Part shown: piece by piece, positions 15,697 to 23,244 of the stretch
Position numbering within the stretch: position 1 is the stretch's first letter
Layout: each line of letters starts with the position of its first letter
Notes under the pieces: generated by a model
The model's input: only the letters and a program-made list of their open reading frames with translations
Told to the model about the DNA's origin: nothing
Databases searched by the model: none
Made by a program: the position numbers and the translations under genes
From: CAZRCZ01 sp964598765
GTDB taxonomy: Bacteria; Sumerlaeota; Sumerlaeia; MVZB01; JAJFLK01
Direction: 5' to 3'
Assembly (NCBI GenBank): GCA_964598765.1
Contig: CAZRCZ010000023.1
Coordinates: forward strand, 1-64,000
DNA length: 64,000 bases

Positions 15697-17163
15697 TCAT
15701 CTCCGATCTTTTTGGCGGTCATGGATTTGGCGCAAGGCGGCGGCTTCGGGGGACTTGCCCGCTTTTTCCAAGACGCCCGCGTAGAAGTTCGCGGTCCAAA
15801 GGAAATCTTCTTTCCAAATTGCCAAGGGACGGTCTTGGAGGAGGGTTTCAAGGCGTTGATTGATCTTGGCCGCTTCTTCGGGGTGGCCGTTGAGGGTTTC
15901 AATCGAGGCCAGCGCAACCAAGACGGGAGCGATGCGAGCGTGGGTCGGGACCACAGAGGCGTCCAGAACGTCAAGAGCCTTTCGGACAAGAAGCGTCGCG
16001 CTGGTCAACTCATTGCGGGAGACCGCGATGGCCGCCAATCCTCTCATCGTGACGGCGTATTCGGGATGGGTCGCAGTTGTGGTCGCTTCGCGCAAGGATT
16101 TGGCTTCCTCGTATGCCTTTGAGGATTCCTGCAAATTGCCCTGCCGGAGATAAAATCCGCCGAGTTGATTGAGGGCGTCGGCTCGTTCGGTCCGATGCTC
16201 CTGAGCCTCCTTATCAGGCCAAGCGTGGAGCGCGGATTGATAAAGCTTCAATGCCTTGTCGGTGTTCTTGCGATGTTCTTCAATTCTTCCTAGGAACGAA
16301 AACTCAGCGCTACCGCGTAATAACTCTTCGGCCTTGGCTTCATCGCCAAGATAATAATAAGCGATTCCCAGCAATGCCCTCGATTTTCCACCTTGATCCC
16401 CCCGAACGAGATTGTGCTTGAGAAAATTGTCCATGCTTTCCTGAAAAGTGTCTTTAGCCCTTTCATATTCCCCCCGTTGGAGGTAATATCGGCCTAGATA
16501 CCAGTTGTTTTGAGCAACTCCAAGTTCTCGATCTTGTCGAGCAAGTTTCTTAAACCCCTCCGCGCTAAATCCTTGTTTGATCGCACGCTCATTACCCGTC
16601 TCGGTTTTGAAGGCCATTTTCTCGAACTCCTTCCCTGCCAATTCGAAGTTCTCCAAGGCCAGATCGAACCGTCCCCACGCCAGATAGACGTCGCCAACCG
16701 CCCAATAATGAGGACCTATATTGTTACTTTGGGGCACGTTCGGATAGTCCCGGCGCATCCGCTCCTGCGTCTTTAGAACAAACTGCCAGCAAATCTCGCC
16801 ATTTTTAATGGTTTCGGCATATCTTCCTTCGGCTACATAAATAGAGTGAAGCGAGCCGTAAGCATCTCCCGTCAGCATTTCCGACTCCTTCTTCTTTTCG
16901 GTTTTCTCCTCCTCGATGCACTTCCGGTAGTATTCCTCAGCTTTTCCATATTGTTGCAAGCGTTTCGCTTCCTCCGCTTCGCTATAGAGAATATCGCTTT
17001 TCCGTTTCGGCTCTCCTGAAGAATGAAACAGACGGTCAATGCCGATCGAGAGGTAAGCGGTGATGAGCAACCCCCCGCCGCCTGCCATGAAGACGAGGAT
17101 CGCGAGAACAAGAAGAGAACGAAAGATAACGCGCATTGCGGATGATTTTTCTTTGTCACTCAT
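15697..17163 (-). CDS. Membrane-anchored TPR protein
   Basis: 488 residues. One N-terminal membrane segment (VIFRSLLVLAILVFMAGGGG, residues 13-33) anchors a long helical domain with at least six TPR or Sel1/kinesin-light-chain-like units, for example YGKAEEYYRKCIEEE near 73, GRFDLALENFELAGKEF near 165, RGEYERAKDTFQESMDNF near 230, GNLQESSKAYEEAKSL near 340 and NELTSATLLVRKALDVL near 380. The bulk should face the periplasm. TPR proteins are scaffolds; no partner is indicated by the neighbours, which transcribe separately. The start ATG is the first in frame. Confidence 0.75.
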   Translation of the reverse strand: MSDKEKSSAMRVIFRSLLVLAILVFMAGGGGLLITAYLSIGIDRLFHSSGEPKRKSDILYSEAEEAKRLQQYGKAEEYYRKCIEEEKTEKKKESEMLTGDAYGSLHSIYVAEGRYAETIKNGEICWQFVLKTQERMRRDYPNVPQSNNIGPHYWAVGDVYLAWGRFDLALENFELAGKEFEKMAFKTETGNERAIKQGFSAEGFKKLARQDRELGVAQNNWYLGRYYLQRGEYERAKDTFQESMDNFLKHNLVRGDQGGKSRALLGIAYYYLGDEAKAEELLRGSAEFSFLGRIEEHRKNTDKALKLYQSALHAWPDKEAQEHRTERADALNQLGGFYLRQGNLQESSKAYEEAKSLREATTTATHPEYAVTMRGLAAIAVSRNELTSATLLVRKALDVLDASVVPTHARIAPVLVALASIETLNGHPEEAAKINQRLETLLQDRPLAIWKEDFLWTANFYAGVLEKAGKSPEAAALRQIHDRQKDRR

Positions 17164-17285
17164 TGCTTGGATCGGACCTTGGGGACGTTTACTGCAAAAG
17201 TAATTCGTTCCTCGGCGATTTGAATGTCCTTAGGCAATGCGGTATGTTTACTCTATTCCTAATTCAATTTGACGTTGAATCAGGT

Positions 17286-17513
17286 CTATCGGCAAGCGAC
17301 CACGGGGATTTCGATGCGTTCGGGCGAAGCGGTTGCGCGCGACAAGGCATCGTCCACGCGACGGGAGGAAGCGGCGTCCAAGCAGGTCTCGCCACATTGA
17401 ACGCAAACCTCCGCCGGCAGACCCTTGACCAAAACGTATCCCGCTTTCCCGTGAGCCATGTAATCCACGCTCCGGTGCTCCGTTGCGCCCTTGCAGAAAT
17501 AACAGGTTTTCAT
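17286..17513 (-). CDS. YgiT/MqsA-type zinc-finger protein (putative antitoxin)
   Basis: 75 residues from MKTCYFCKGATEHRSVDYMA. Two CxxC pairs (CYFC and CVQC) form the YgiT-type zinc finger found in MqsA-like antitoxins and in small DUF4258-linked proteins. It begins at 17513, where GAGGA stands 7 nt upstream; an in-frame upstream ATG at 17588 would add a non-homologous stretch (ARKGRVRITLHDRED). No intact toxin gene is seen on either side, so this is a solitary or orphaned antitoxin. The helix-turn-helix half of MqsA is absent, consistent with the short form. Confidence 0.6.
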   Translation of the reverse strand: MKTCYFCKGATEHRSVDYMAHGKAGYVLVKGLPAEVCVQCGETCLDAASSRRVDDALSRATASPERIEIPVVACR

Positions 17514-17727
17514 TTTTGCATCCTCGCGGTCGTGGAGTGTGATCCTCACCCGACCTTTTCGGGCCAGACACGTCACCAACTCAATCATAGCCGAACTTCA
17601 CCGTGGCCATGAAAACTATTTTCCCCTCGCGCCGATGAAGCGTCAACGGCTATTCAAATTCGATCCCTTCGGGATTGGCGTCGCAATCTCATCCGAGCCG
17701 CGACCGTAAGGGAGCGCCCAGTGCGCG

Positions 17728-18732
17728 TCATGTTTGTTTTTGGTCGCTCGCCGACACTCGCGGCTCGGTTGAGGCGGTTCGGATGTAAGCGAGTATCTTA
17801 TCGAATTTGGGCCACGCACCATTCCCGCCGAGAGTGTGCGCGGAGGGTCCCAAGGGACGCCAGAGGGTCGGATCGGTCGGACCGAAAATCGCAAGCGTGG
17901 GCGTTCCGACGGCGGCGGAGAGATGCGAGACGCCGCTGTCGTTGCCGACGAACATATGGGACGCCGCGAGCAAGGCCGCCAATTCCGGCACGGTCTTGCC
18001 ACGGATGATTTTTCCCGCCGAAGCCAATCGGGAAATGATTTCCTCAGGCCAAAGTTCCTCTTCGATGGGACCGAGAAGAAGCGCGACGTGGAAGTGGAGT
18101 TGATGTAGTTCTTGCGAGAGCCGGAGCCAATTCTCGATAGGCCAACATTTGGCCCGACCGCCGCTTCCCGGATGCAAAAGAACAAAAGGTTCGTCGGCGG
18201 CGAGAGCTGATTCCTGCCGAGCGCGGGATATATTGTCGCGTTTAACCGCGATGCGCGGAAATGGCGTTCCACATTCAATTCCGGTGTTTTGCAGATTTTC
18301 CAACCATTGATCGCTGACGTGTCCGGTCCAGTTTTCGCGGGGGCGGGGATCGAGGTTGATGACAATGCCTCCCGTTGCTTCGGCCAGACGTTGAGCCAAA
18401 GCTTTCGCTTTCTCCGGCGCGGTCATCGTGAGGGTCAAATCGTGTCCGCCAATTTGATCGCGAATCGAATCGGCGAGTGGAGCGGTGGCGTGATAGAGCG
18501 CATGAAAGCCTCCCGTTTCCGTGTCCAAGACTAGATCCACGCCTCCTCCGTCGAGCGCGACCGACGCGATGGAGGGTCTCCCCAAGACCGTGACGTGTTC
18601 CGCTCCGGCTTGACGCAAGGCGGCGACGATCCGCAGAGCCATGACGAAGTCGCCGAGACTCCCGGAGTGAACCAACAACGCCTTGCGAATTCGCGGATTT
18701 TTCACGGCAGATTCATTTTGAGTTGTCGCCAC
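17728..18732 (-). CDS. Glycosyltransferase family 9 (ADP-heptose:LPS heptosyltransferase-like)
   Basis: 334 residues. Two Rossmann-like domains: N-terminal VHSGSLGDFVMALRIVAALR (acceptor side, with the conserved G-x-LGD-) and C-terminal FVLLHPGSGGRAKCWPIENW and FVGNDSGVSHLSAAVGTPTL plus IFGPTDPTLWRPLG, the nucleotide-sugar site of family 9. It would transfer a heptose-type sugar to lipopolysaccharide core or a related glycan at the cytoplasmic face. Starts with GTG; no in-frame ATG is available. Divergent from the PPC-domain gene with only 37 bp between. Confidence 0.85.
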   Translation of the reverse strand: MATTQNESAVKNPRIRKALLVHSGSLGDFVMALRIVAALRQAGAEHVTVLGRPSIASVALDGGGVDLVLDTETGGFHALYHATAPLADSIRDQIGGHDLTLTMTAPEKAKALAQRLAEATGGIVINLDPRPRENWTGHVSDQWLENLQNTGIECGTPFPRIAVKRDNISRARQESALAADEPFVLLHPGSGGRAKCWPIENWLRLSQELHQLHFHVALLLGPIEEELWPEEIISRLASAGKIIRGKTVPELAALLAASHMFVGNDSGVSHLSAAVGTPTLAIFGPTDPTLWRPLGPSAHTLGGNGAWPKFDKILAYIRTASTEPRVSASDQKQT

Positions 18733-18751
18733 GGATTTCGCGCCCTATATT
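18723..18751 (+). promoter_or_regulatory. Putative sigma70-type promoter for the PPC-domain gene
   Basis: -35 TTGTCG (18723-18728), 17-bp spacer, -10 TATATT (18746-18751). The -35 box overlaps the divergent GT9 start codon. The leader would be about 10-12 nt, which is short, and the ribosome site GAGG lies within it. Confidence 0.4.
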
Positions 18752-18769
18752 AAGCGGGTGAGGTGAAGG

Positions 18770-19324
18770 ATGTTTCGCTTTTCATTTTCTGGTCGCCCGC
18801 GGTTCGCGGTCCTTATTGTCGTTCTGGTTTTGTTCGCGCTGGGCCCCCGCCGCGTGAAGGCGGTCAACGAAAGCGAACCGAACGACTCCATCGGAACCGC
18901 CAATCCGTTCACGATTGGGGACCAACTCTTCGGCGATTTAGCCGATCCTCCGGCTCCCTTTTACGACTTTTACTCTTTTTCGGCCAATGCGGGATACCGT
19001 TATCTGTTTGTGGGTAATCCGATCAGTTGCACGACGTTTGTTCCTTCGCTCAGCATGAACATCGCGCTTCAAGTGCGCAACGGCGCGAACACGATCTTGG
19101 CTACGGCGGCGGTACAACCCGATTGTCTGGTGGAGAATCTGATTTGGACTGCGCCGAGCGCCGGAACGTATTACCTTGTCGTTTATGAGCAGGACAGCAA
19201 TCAGACGATCAATGGCGTCACCTATCGGATTGACACGTATATTCAAGCGACGCCGACCCCGACCCCCGCCGGATCGCCGACGCCCACGCCCAACGCGGCG
19301 CGGAATTGGGAACTTTACGAATGA
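18770..19324 (+). CDS. Secreted PPC-domain protein with Thr-Pro linker and C-terminal RNWELYE tag
   Basis: 184 residues. Signal peptide (FAVLIVVLVLFALGPRRVKA) followed by ESEPNDSIGTANPFTIG, the classic opening of bacterial pre-peptidase C-terminal (PPC) beta-sandwich domains, then FYDFYSFSANAGYRYLFVG and APSAGTYYLVVYEQDSN, the usual PPC core strands. A short Thr-Pro linker (TPTPTPAGSPTPTP) leads to the ending TPNAARNWELYE. PPC domains normally decorate secreted enzymes; here the domain stands alone. Good ribosome site (GAGG) before the ATG. The ending matches the tags of the cupredoxin and metalloprotease proteins in this window. Confidence 0.75.
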   Translation: MFRFSFSGRPRFAVLIVVLVLFALGPRRVKAVNESEPNDSIGTANPFTIGDQLFGDLADPPAPFYDFYSFSANAGYRYLFVGNPISCTTFVPSLSMNIALQVRNGANTILATAAVQPDCLVENLIWTAPSAGTYYLVVYEQDSNQTINGVTYRIDTYIQATPTPTPAGSPTPTPNAARNWELYE

Positions 19325-19340
19325 AGGACGAGATTGCCGT

Positions 19341-19634
19341 TTAGGGTTCTTGATCCCGCTCGCGCGCCCCCTCGACCGCCCTTCTCGCCCGATCTCCATC
19401 CGCCGCCCCGGCAACACCGGAGCCGGAACCCGCAACGTTGCCGCTCAACTCTTGGGCGTTGTTCACTTCTTGAAGGCGCGGACTTCCGGAGGTTTCTTCG
19501 TCCGCCTCGTCATTTGTGTCGGACTGAAAATGACTTCGGGCTTCCGCGATGACGGCTCCAATTTGCTCGCGGAACGCGAGTCCCAAGCCCGCCAGAGCAA
19601 AAATGATGATGGTTTGTATCAACCTGCGGCGCAT
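19341..19634 (-). CDS. Small exported or membrane-anchored protein, unknown
   Basis: 97 residues starting MRRRLIQTIIIFALAGLGLAF, a basic-plus-hydrophobic signal or anchor, followed by a polar, acidic, Gly/Ala-rich tail of low complexity. GGAAGG stands 5 nt before the ATG, which supports translation. It lies convergent with the PPC gene and divergent from the TMTC-like gene. I recognise no family, and the low-complexity tail means the frame might be spurious. Confidence 0.4.
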   Translation of the reverse strand: MRRRLIQTIIIFALAGLGLAFREQIGAVIAEARSHFQSDTNDEADEETSGSPRLQEVNNAQELSGNVAGSGSGVAGAADGDRARRAVEGARERDQEP

Positions 19635-19729
19635 TCGGACCTTCCGGCATTTGGCGCTAACCCGACGATGAATTTAGGATGGACCGTCGCAACGGCCGTC
19701 GAGTAAAAGTTTAACCGTCACGGCATCCA

Positions 19730-21538
19730 ATGCAAAGAGACATTTCATTTCTCGGCGGTTCCGCAACGCGCAAGAGGCGAACCGCGGATCTTTTGACCTG
19801 CGCGGTTCTCGCGATCATTGTGGGAATCACGTTTTCAGGCGTTTTGAATTGCGATTTTATTTACGTTTGGGACGACGTTCCCGCCTTGACCGGCAATCCC
19901 AATTTTCGCGGGTTGGGATGGACGCAAATCCGCTGGATGTTCACGACGACCGAATATCCGTCGTTCTACATTCCGCTGAGTTGGCTGAGTTGGGCGTTGA
20001 CGTATGTCCTCTTCGAGATGGACCCGTTCGGGTTCCATCTTGGGAATCTGGTCTTTCATCTCTTGAACGTCATCTTGCTCTACTTTTTGATTGCGCGGTT
20101 GCTGGACCTTGGATTTTCGGAATCGCCAAAGTTGACCCCTTCGGCAAGGTGCATATGCGCGGGAGTTGGAACGCTCTTTTGGGCGTTGCATCCCCTTCGC
20201 GTCGAGCCGGTGACGATCTGCGCGGCGCGCCCCTATTCGGTCTCGACGTTTTTTTCGTTGTTGTGCCTTTTATCCTATTTGCGTTTCGCGGATCCCCCCG
20301 CGCAAGCGCGGACTCGCGGAGCCTATCTTGTCGCGTCGGCCTTGGCTTACGTCGCCGCGCTACTATCTTACCCGACGGTCGTTTCCCTTTTTTTTGCTCT
20401 GGCGATCTTGGACATCTATCCGCTTCGACGATTTGATTTTACCCGATGGCGGGAAGGTCCGACGCGACGAATCATCGTGGAAAAGATTCCCTTTATCTTG
20501 GGAGGGGCTTTTGTGGTTGGGATCACGATTGCTGGACGGCACGGGAGTCACGCCATGAATCCGACGCGTCCGTCCGAGAACTTTGGAATGGCGTCGCGGT
20601 TCATGCAGGCCGCTTACGTCGAAGCCTACTATGTGTGGCGAACTTTTTATCCGATCAATCTATCGCCCGTGTATTCGCGTTTGATTCGGTTTGAGCCTTT
20701 TGATGCGGTGTTTGTGGTAAGTTTGACGGGAGTGATCGGAATATCGCTGACCTTGTTCCGATACCGTCGGCGATTGCCTGCGGGGTTGGCGCTCTGGATG
20801 GCTCATTTGCTTCTTCTCCTGCCCGTGTTGGGTGTGACCTTGCATCCCCATTACACCAATGACCGTTATTCTTATCTCCCCGGCATGGTTTGGGGGGTGG
20901 GCGTCAGCGCGGGAATGGCGGTCATTTGGAGTAATCCTGCATGGCGCAAAGCGGCATGGGTCTGTTCGTTTCTTTTGGCGCTTCTTCTTGCGGGATGCGC
21001 CCTTCTGAGCATGATTCAAGTAAGGCGGTGGACCAGCGGGTTCACGTTGTTTCCCTACGTGATCGAAAAATTAGGCGATGATCCCTATCGATATGAAATT
21101 GAGTGGCGGCTTGGGGAACTCCTTGCGGAACGCGGCGAGGTATCCAAGGGATTACAACACCTCGACACCGCGCTTCAAATCAATCCGCAATCCGCCCGCG
21201 TATGGCGGGTTCGAGGATTGATTCGTCTCAAAGACGATTCGAAAGGAGCGTGGGAGGATTTGCGGAAGGCGCTCGCGTTGCGCCCTGATTTTCCCGAAGC
21301 CCATCGGGACGTCGGGATGATTTTGGAAAAGGAGGGCAAACTCGATGAAGCCATCGCGCACTATGAGCAAGCCGTCCAAAACGACCAGAGTTTGGTGCAG
21401 GCTCAACTCAATCTTGCCTCCGCCTTGATGAAAAAGGGGAGAAACGACGAGGCTCTAAATCATCTTCAGGATGCGCTGAAGTGGCGTCCGGGCGATTTGC
21501 GCATCCGACGCATGATCCGCGAGATTACCGATCCATGA
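19730..21538 (+). CDS. TMTC-like membrane protein: GT-C-type N-terminal half plus TPR C-terminal half
   Basis: 602 residues. About ten membrane segments occupy residues 20-430. An acidic first loop (FIYVWDDVPALTGNPNF) followed by FHLGNLVFHLLNVILLY and WALHPLRVEPVTICAARPYS matches the GT-C/TMTC architecture of O-mannosyltransferase-like proteins, where the DD pair binds lipid-linked sugar. Residues 455-600 form about four TPR units (GLQHLDTALQINPQSARVW, AHRDVGMILEKEGKLDEA, QAQLNLASALMKKGRNDE). A paralogue with the same layout is at 32.3 kb. Substrate and donor unknown. No strong ribosome site. Confidence 0.75.
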   Translation: MQRDISFLGGSATRKRRTADLLTCAVLAIIVGITFSGVLNCDFIYVWDDVPALTGNPNFRGLGWTQIRWMFTTTEYPSFYIPLSWLSWALTYVLFEMDPFGFHLGNLVFHLLNVILLYFLIARLLDLGFSESPKLTPSARCICAGVGTLFWALHPLRVEPVTICAARPYSVSTFFSLLCLLSYLRFADPPAQARTRGAYLVASALAYVAALLSYPTVVSLFFALAILDIYPLRRFDFTRWREGPTRRIIVEKIPFILGGAFVVGITIAGRHGSHAMNPTRPSENFGMASRFMQAAYVEAYYVWRTFYPINLSPVYSRLIRFEPFDAVFVVSLTGVIGISLTLFRYRRRLPAGLALWMAHLLLLLPVLGVTLHPHYTNDRYSYLPGMVWGVGVSAGMAVIWSNPAWRKAAWVCSFLLALLLAGCALLSMIQVRRWTSGFTLFPYVIEKLGDDPYRYEIEWRLGELLAERGEVSKGLQHLDTALQINPQSARVWRVRGLIRLKDDSKGAWEDLRKALALRPDFPEAHRDVGMILEKEGKLDEAIAHYEQAVQNDQSLVQAQLNLASALMKKGRNDEALNHLQDALKWRPGDLRIRRMIREITDP

Positions 21539-21593
21539 TGGACGAAGCGGAAATCTGAATCCACGCAGGGTTCAACAAGGGACATGATTGACG

Positions 21594-23198
21594 ATGGGAG
21601 GTAATCGGGAGAAAATAAAACGCGAGGCGTATGGCGCATTGAAAATCAATCCAAAATGTCGGCGCGGAAAATGGGGCATCATGGGAGTCATCGCCGTCTT
21701 GTTCGGAGTCTTCATGTCGAGCGAGCCTGATCCGGTCCCCGCTCAAACCGCCGATCTTTACATCGTGTATGGGCACACCGGCGTCGCGCGAAAAATTTCC
21801 CCCGACGAAATCGCCTTCCGCGTCCCTTCGACTCAGACAATCCACACCACGAGCATCACTTGGAATATCACCTATGAGGACGTCGTCGCGGCGAACGGCA
21901 TCGGTTTTAACGATCCCGTCAACGGCGCGAAAGCGCGTTCCATCATCACCGCCGTCGTCAATTACCTCGGAACGGTTCTCAACCATACGGGAACTGTGGA
22001 CTTGGACATGCTCGTCTCCTTCGTTGATGGAAACCATTTGCTGGGCGGGGCGGGATCCGTATATGCAACGACTCCGGCCGGATTTCAGATCGGCTGGATT
22101 CAGAAACATCTGACGACCGGCGTGAATCCGGGGCCGGGCTTTGATGGACAAATGATCTTCGATTTCGGCCAGACTTGGAATTTCGATTACCCGAATCCCA
22201 CTTCCGCCGGGGAATATGATTTCTTCTCCGTCGCGTTGCACGAATTCACCCACGCCCTCGGTTTCCTTTCGCTCACCGCGTCCGATGGAAGCAGTCTGAT
22301 CGGGACCAACGTGCGTTCTTATATTGACCGGGACATGGAGACGGGAAATGGAAAAGACTTGTTCTTGAACACGGGCGCGGGCCAATTTCTCGGCACGGCT
22401 TCCGATTTGGCGGGCAACGACAACGGATTGGTTCTCAATCAAACCCAAGCCAAGGCGGTTTATGGATCGTCTCCCCCTCTCTACGCTCCGAATCCCTTCA
22501 CGAGCGGAAGCAGTCTTTCGCATTACGACCTTGCGGTTCCCAATGCCGTCATGCATCCCAGTCTTTTCAAAGGCGTGGACAAACGCGCCTATACGTCGGT
22601 CGAGCTTGCCACCCTCGCGGGACTGGGATACACGGTGATCACTCCGCCCCCGACTCCCACGCCAACCCGTACCGCAACTCGAACTTCCACAAGGACTGCG
22701 ACGCGAACACCGTCGCCCACTCGCACCGCCACCCCCAGTCCGACTCGGACCGGGACTCCTTCGCCGACGATGAGTCCGACTCCTACCCCGACGGCGACCA
22801 TCACCCCCACGCCCTTCGACGACGCCCAATTCATCCGGCATACCGTTCCGGCCCAACTTTACACGGATCAAAACTATACGGTGGGGATTTACATGTTGAA
22901 CACGGGCAACACCACTTGGGATCCCCAAGTTCTTTATTCGCTCAAAAAAACAACCGACCCATGCAATCTGGTCGGTCCGGCGGAGTCGGGCATTGTGTCG
23001 GGCGCGACGGTGGTTCCTTGGGATTTTTATGTGTTTTCCGCCGTTCTGCAGGCTCCATCCACGCCGCAATCTTGCGCGCTTGAATTTCAAATGACCAACG
23101 CGGGCAGTTCATTCGGCGCGACGGTGAGCATCGGAGTTCAAATCGTCACGCACACGCCGACGCCCAATCTCGCGCGCGATTGGACGATATACGAATAA
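21594..23198 (+). CDS. Secreted HExxH metalloprotease-like protein with Thr-Pro linker, Ig-like module and RDWTIYE tag
   Basis: About 534 residues. N-terminal hydrophobic segment (WGIMGVIAVLFGVFMSS) for export. The catalytic part (about 55-345) has FSVALHEFTHALGFLSL, a HExxHxxGF zinc site of metzincin type with the third ligand not certain, then DGSSLIGTN and AVMHPSLFKG, the latter a candidate Met-turn. A 60-residue linker of Thr/Pro/Arg/Ser (PTPTRTATRTSTRTAT) leads to the same Ig-like module as in the cupredoxin (TVGIYMLNTGNTTWDPQ) and the ending THTPTPNLARDWTIYE. Substrate unknown. A TTG at 21588 is an alternative start; AAGGGA is 11 nt before the ATG chosen. Confidence 0.75.
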   Translation: MGGNREKIKREAYGALKINPKCRRGKWGIMGVIAVLFGVFMSSEPDPVPAQTADLYIVYGHTGVARKISPDEIAFRVPSTQTIHTTSITWNITYEDVVAANGIGFNDPVNGAKARSIITAVVNYLGTVLNHTGTVDLDMLVSFVDGNHLLGGAGSVYATTPAGFQIGWIQKHLTTGVNPGPGFDGQMIFDFGQTWNFDYPNPTSAGEYDFFSVALHEFTHALGFLSLTASDGSSLIGTNVRSYIDRDMETGNGKDLFLNTGAGQFLGTASDLAGNDNGLVLNQTQAKAVYGSSPPLYAPNPFTSGSSLSHYDLAVPNAVMHPSLFKGVDKRAYTSVELATLAGLGYTVITPPPTPTPTRTATRTSTRTATRTPSPTRTATPSPTRTGTPSPTMSPTPTPTATITPTPFDDAQFIRHTVPAQLYTDQNYTVGIYMLNTGNTTWDPQVLYSLKKTTDPCNLVGPAESGIVSGATVVPWDFYVFSAVLQAPSTPQSCALEFQMTNAGSSFGATVSIGVQIVTHTPTPNLARDWTIYE

Positions 23199-23244
23199 AA
23201 GCTGAGAATGAAAAACCGAATGCGAATCGAGAGAGATCGAAGGG

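Noticed and set aside
21525..23090. 521-residue open frame opposite the metalloprotease
   Set aside because: It is the complement of a well-supported secreted protein; its Arg/Gly-rich middle is only the reverse of the Thr-Pro linker.
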